DNA of 64,000 nucleotides, taken from the NCBI GenBank assembly GCA_022511125.1, contig JAFLSD010000007.1, forward strand, positions 1 to 64,000, in the 5' to 3' direction. Every line of letters begins with the position of its first letter. Position 1 is the stretch's first letter. The notes under the pieces are model-generated. The model did not search any database and was not told where the DNA came from. It worked only from the letters and a program-made list of their open reading frames with translations. This DNA comes from Paramuribaculum sp. (lineage in GTDB: Bacteria > Bacteroidota > Bacteroidia > Bacteroidales > Muribaculaceae). Shown one piece after another: positions 63,400 to 64,000 of the stretch. Position numbers and translations under genes: made by a program.

Positions 63400-64000
63400 T
63401 GCTTATTTTGCGAAGTGCCGGTTCGTTGATTATTTTTATCTGACGACCGTCGACAACTATGATTTTCTCGCTCACGAAGCTCGTAAGAGTTCGTATGGCG
63501 TTCGACGTGGTCATGTTTGATAGATTTGCAAGGTCTTCTCGAGCCATATAGATGCGGAGAGTCGTACCGTCGTCCTCATAGCCGTAATTTTCCTTAAGTA
63601 CGATCAATGCTTCCGCCAGACGACCGCGTATATGCTTCTGGGTTAGATTTACTATTCTTGTGTCAGAATTGCCTAAGTTTCTGGAAAGTTCATGGATGAA
63701 AAACCAGGCCACCTTGCGGTTGGAGTTGATCAATTGATCGGCTACCGACATAGGAAGGCTTCCTAAAACCGATGCTTCCATCGCAGATGCCGAGGAGACA
63801 TAAGGTTCCTGAGCAAAATGAGCCCGGTAGCCAAAATACTGAACAGGTCTGATCAGACGAAGAATCTGCTGCCTGCCGCCAACGCCATCTTTGAAAAGCT
63901 TTGCTTTTCCCTTCAGCAGGCACCAAAGATATTCAGGTTCATCGCGTTCGGCGTAAATAATCTGATTCTTTTTAAAGTTATGAATTGTAAAATTGTCGAC
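63389..64000 (-). CDS. Crp/Fnr family transcriptional regulator, 5' end outside the window
   Basis: The open frame runs to the right edge (204 codons seen). The visible part holds a cyclic-nucleotide-binding-type beta roll (NQIIYAERDEPEYLWCLLKGKAKLF, then GGRQQILRLIRPVQYFGYRA), the dimer helix, and a Crp-type winged HTH (LRIYMAREDLANLSNMTTSNAIRTLTSF). The shorter frame starting at 63781 would cut away the sensor domain. No Fnr-type cysteine cluster is seen in the visible part, so the ligand is unknown. Confidence 0.88.
   Translation of the reverse strand, partial: VDNFTIHNFKKNQIIYAERDEPEYLWCLLKGKAKLFKDGVGGRQQILRLIRPVQYFGYRAHFAQEPYVSSASAMEASVLGSLPMSVADQLINSNRKVAWFFIHELSRNLGNSDTRIVNLTQKHIRGRLAEALIVLKENYGYEDDGTTLRIYMAREDLANLSNMTTSNAIRTLTSFVSEKIIVVDGRQIKIINEPALRKISKFG

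Noticed and set aside
63389-63781. Short 130-aa HTH-only protein
   Set aside because: The same frame continues open to the window edge and encodes the sensor domain of a Crp/Fnr protein, so the short form is only a partial reading.

Overview
The window looks like chromosomal DNA of a Bacteroidales bacterium, most probably a gut Muribaculaceae- or Bacteroides-like species; no rRNA or marker tree was available to narrow this. The grounds are many Bacteroidetes-type promoters (-7 box TAnnTTTG, -33 TTTG/TTG about 18-21 bp upstream), the rpmB-rpmG-DUF4295 unit, a fused NuoCD with no nuoEFG, an atpDC-first ATP synthase cluster, an MsrA-MsrB fusion and many lipoproteins. No rRNA, CRISPR array or intact insertion sequence was seen. 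One tRNA (Ala, GGC) is present.

Layout. 1-775: non-coding, with a tandem 159-bp repeat carrying duplicated terminators, one copy of a 39-bp dispersed repeat, and the terminator of the leftward genes. 776-7643 (minus): greA, a HIT protein and pdxA, then a probable inositol-lipid group (ATP-grasp enzyme, GtrA-like protein, acyltransferase, CDP-alcohol phosphatidyltransferase, myo-inositol-phosphate synthase). 7861-13494: a ThiF/MoeB-like enzyme, then a minus-strand group coaX, outer-membrane protein, lptC, CNNM/CorC protein, and a divIC pair. 13561-14321: tRNA-Ala with a DUF4160-DUF2442 cassette between two copies of a terminator. 14421-22840 (mostly minus): msrAB, rsgA, a winged-helix protein, a TPR/PepSY-like divergent pair, and ftsX-DUF3098-uppP-truB-queA-yigZ.

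23218-33115 (plus) is the most distinctive accessory locus: a large acidic lipoprotein, then an inner-membrane HEAT-like protein, a processive family 2 glycosyltransferase, a TPR/outer-membrane beta-barrel protein, a DUF4838 lipoprotein and a DUF1573 lipoprotein. Together they resemble a synthase-dependent exopolysaccharide machine (logic of Pga, Bcs or NfrAB) with different accessory parts. 33127-42320 is housekeeping: recO, yfhO-like, a contracted methyltransferase-like gene, xerD, a cyclophilin-like lipoprotein, pckA, a cobalamin adenosyltransferase behind a possible attenuator, and rpmB-rpmG-DUF4295. 42471-44520 (minus) holds small accessory genes and the second, inverted copy of the 39-bp repeat.

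44657-61996 is one continuous plus-strand energy locus: nuoA-B-CD-H, then the whole F1Fo ATP synthase set atpD-C-B-E-F-H-A-G, then nuoI-J-K-L-M-N. The ATP synthase operon sits inside the complex I operon. Gaps are small and no terminator was seen until 62021, so the proton pump and the ATP-forming enzyme are probably co-transcribed. No NADH-oxidising module (nuoEFG) is present, so the electron donor is probably not NADH directly. The window ends with a DUF5077/DUF3472 protein and a Crp/Fnr regulator running off the right edge.

Functions come from reading motifs and gene order by eye; no database search was run.
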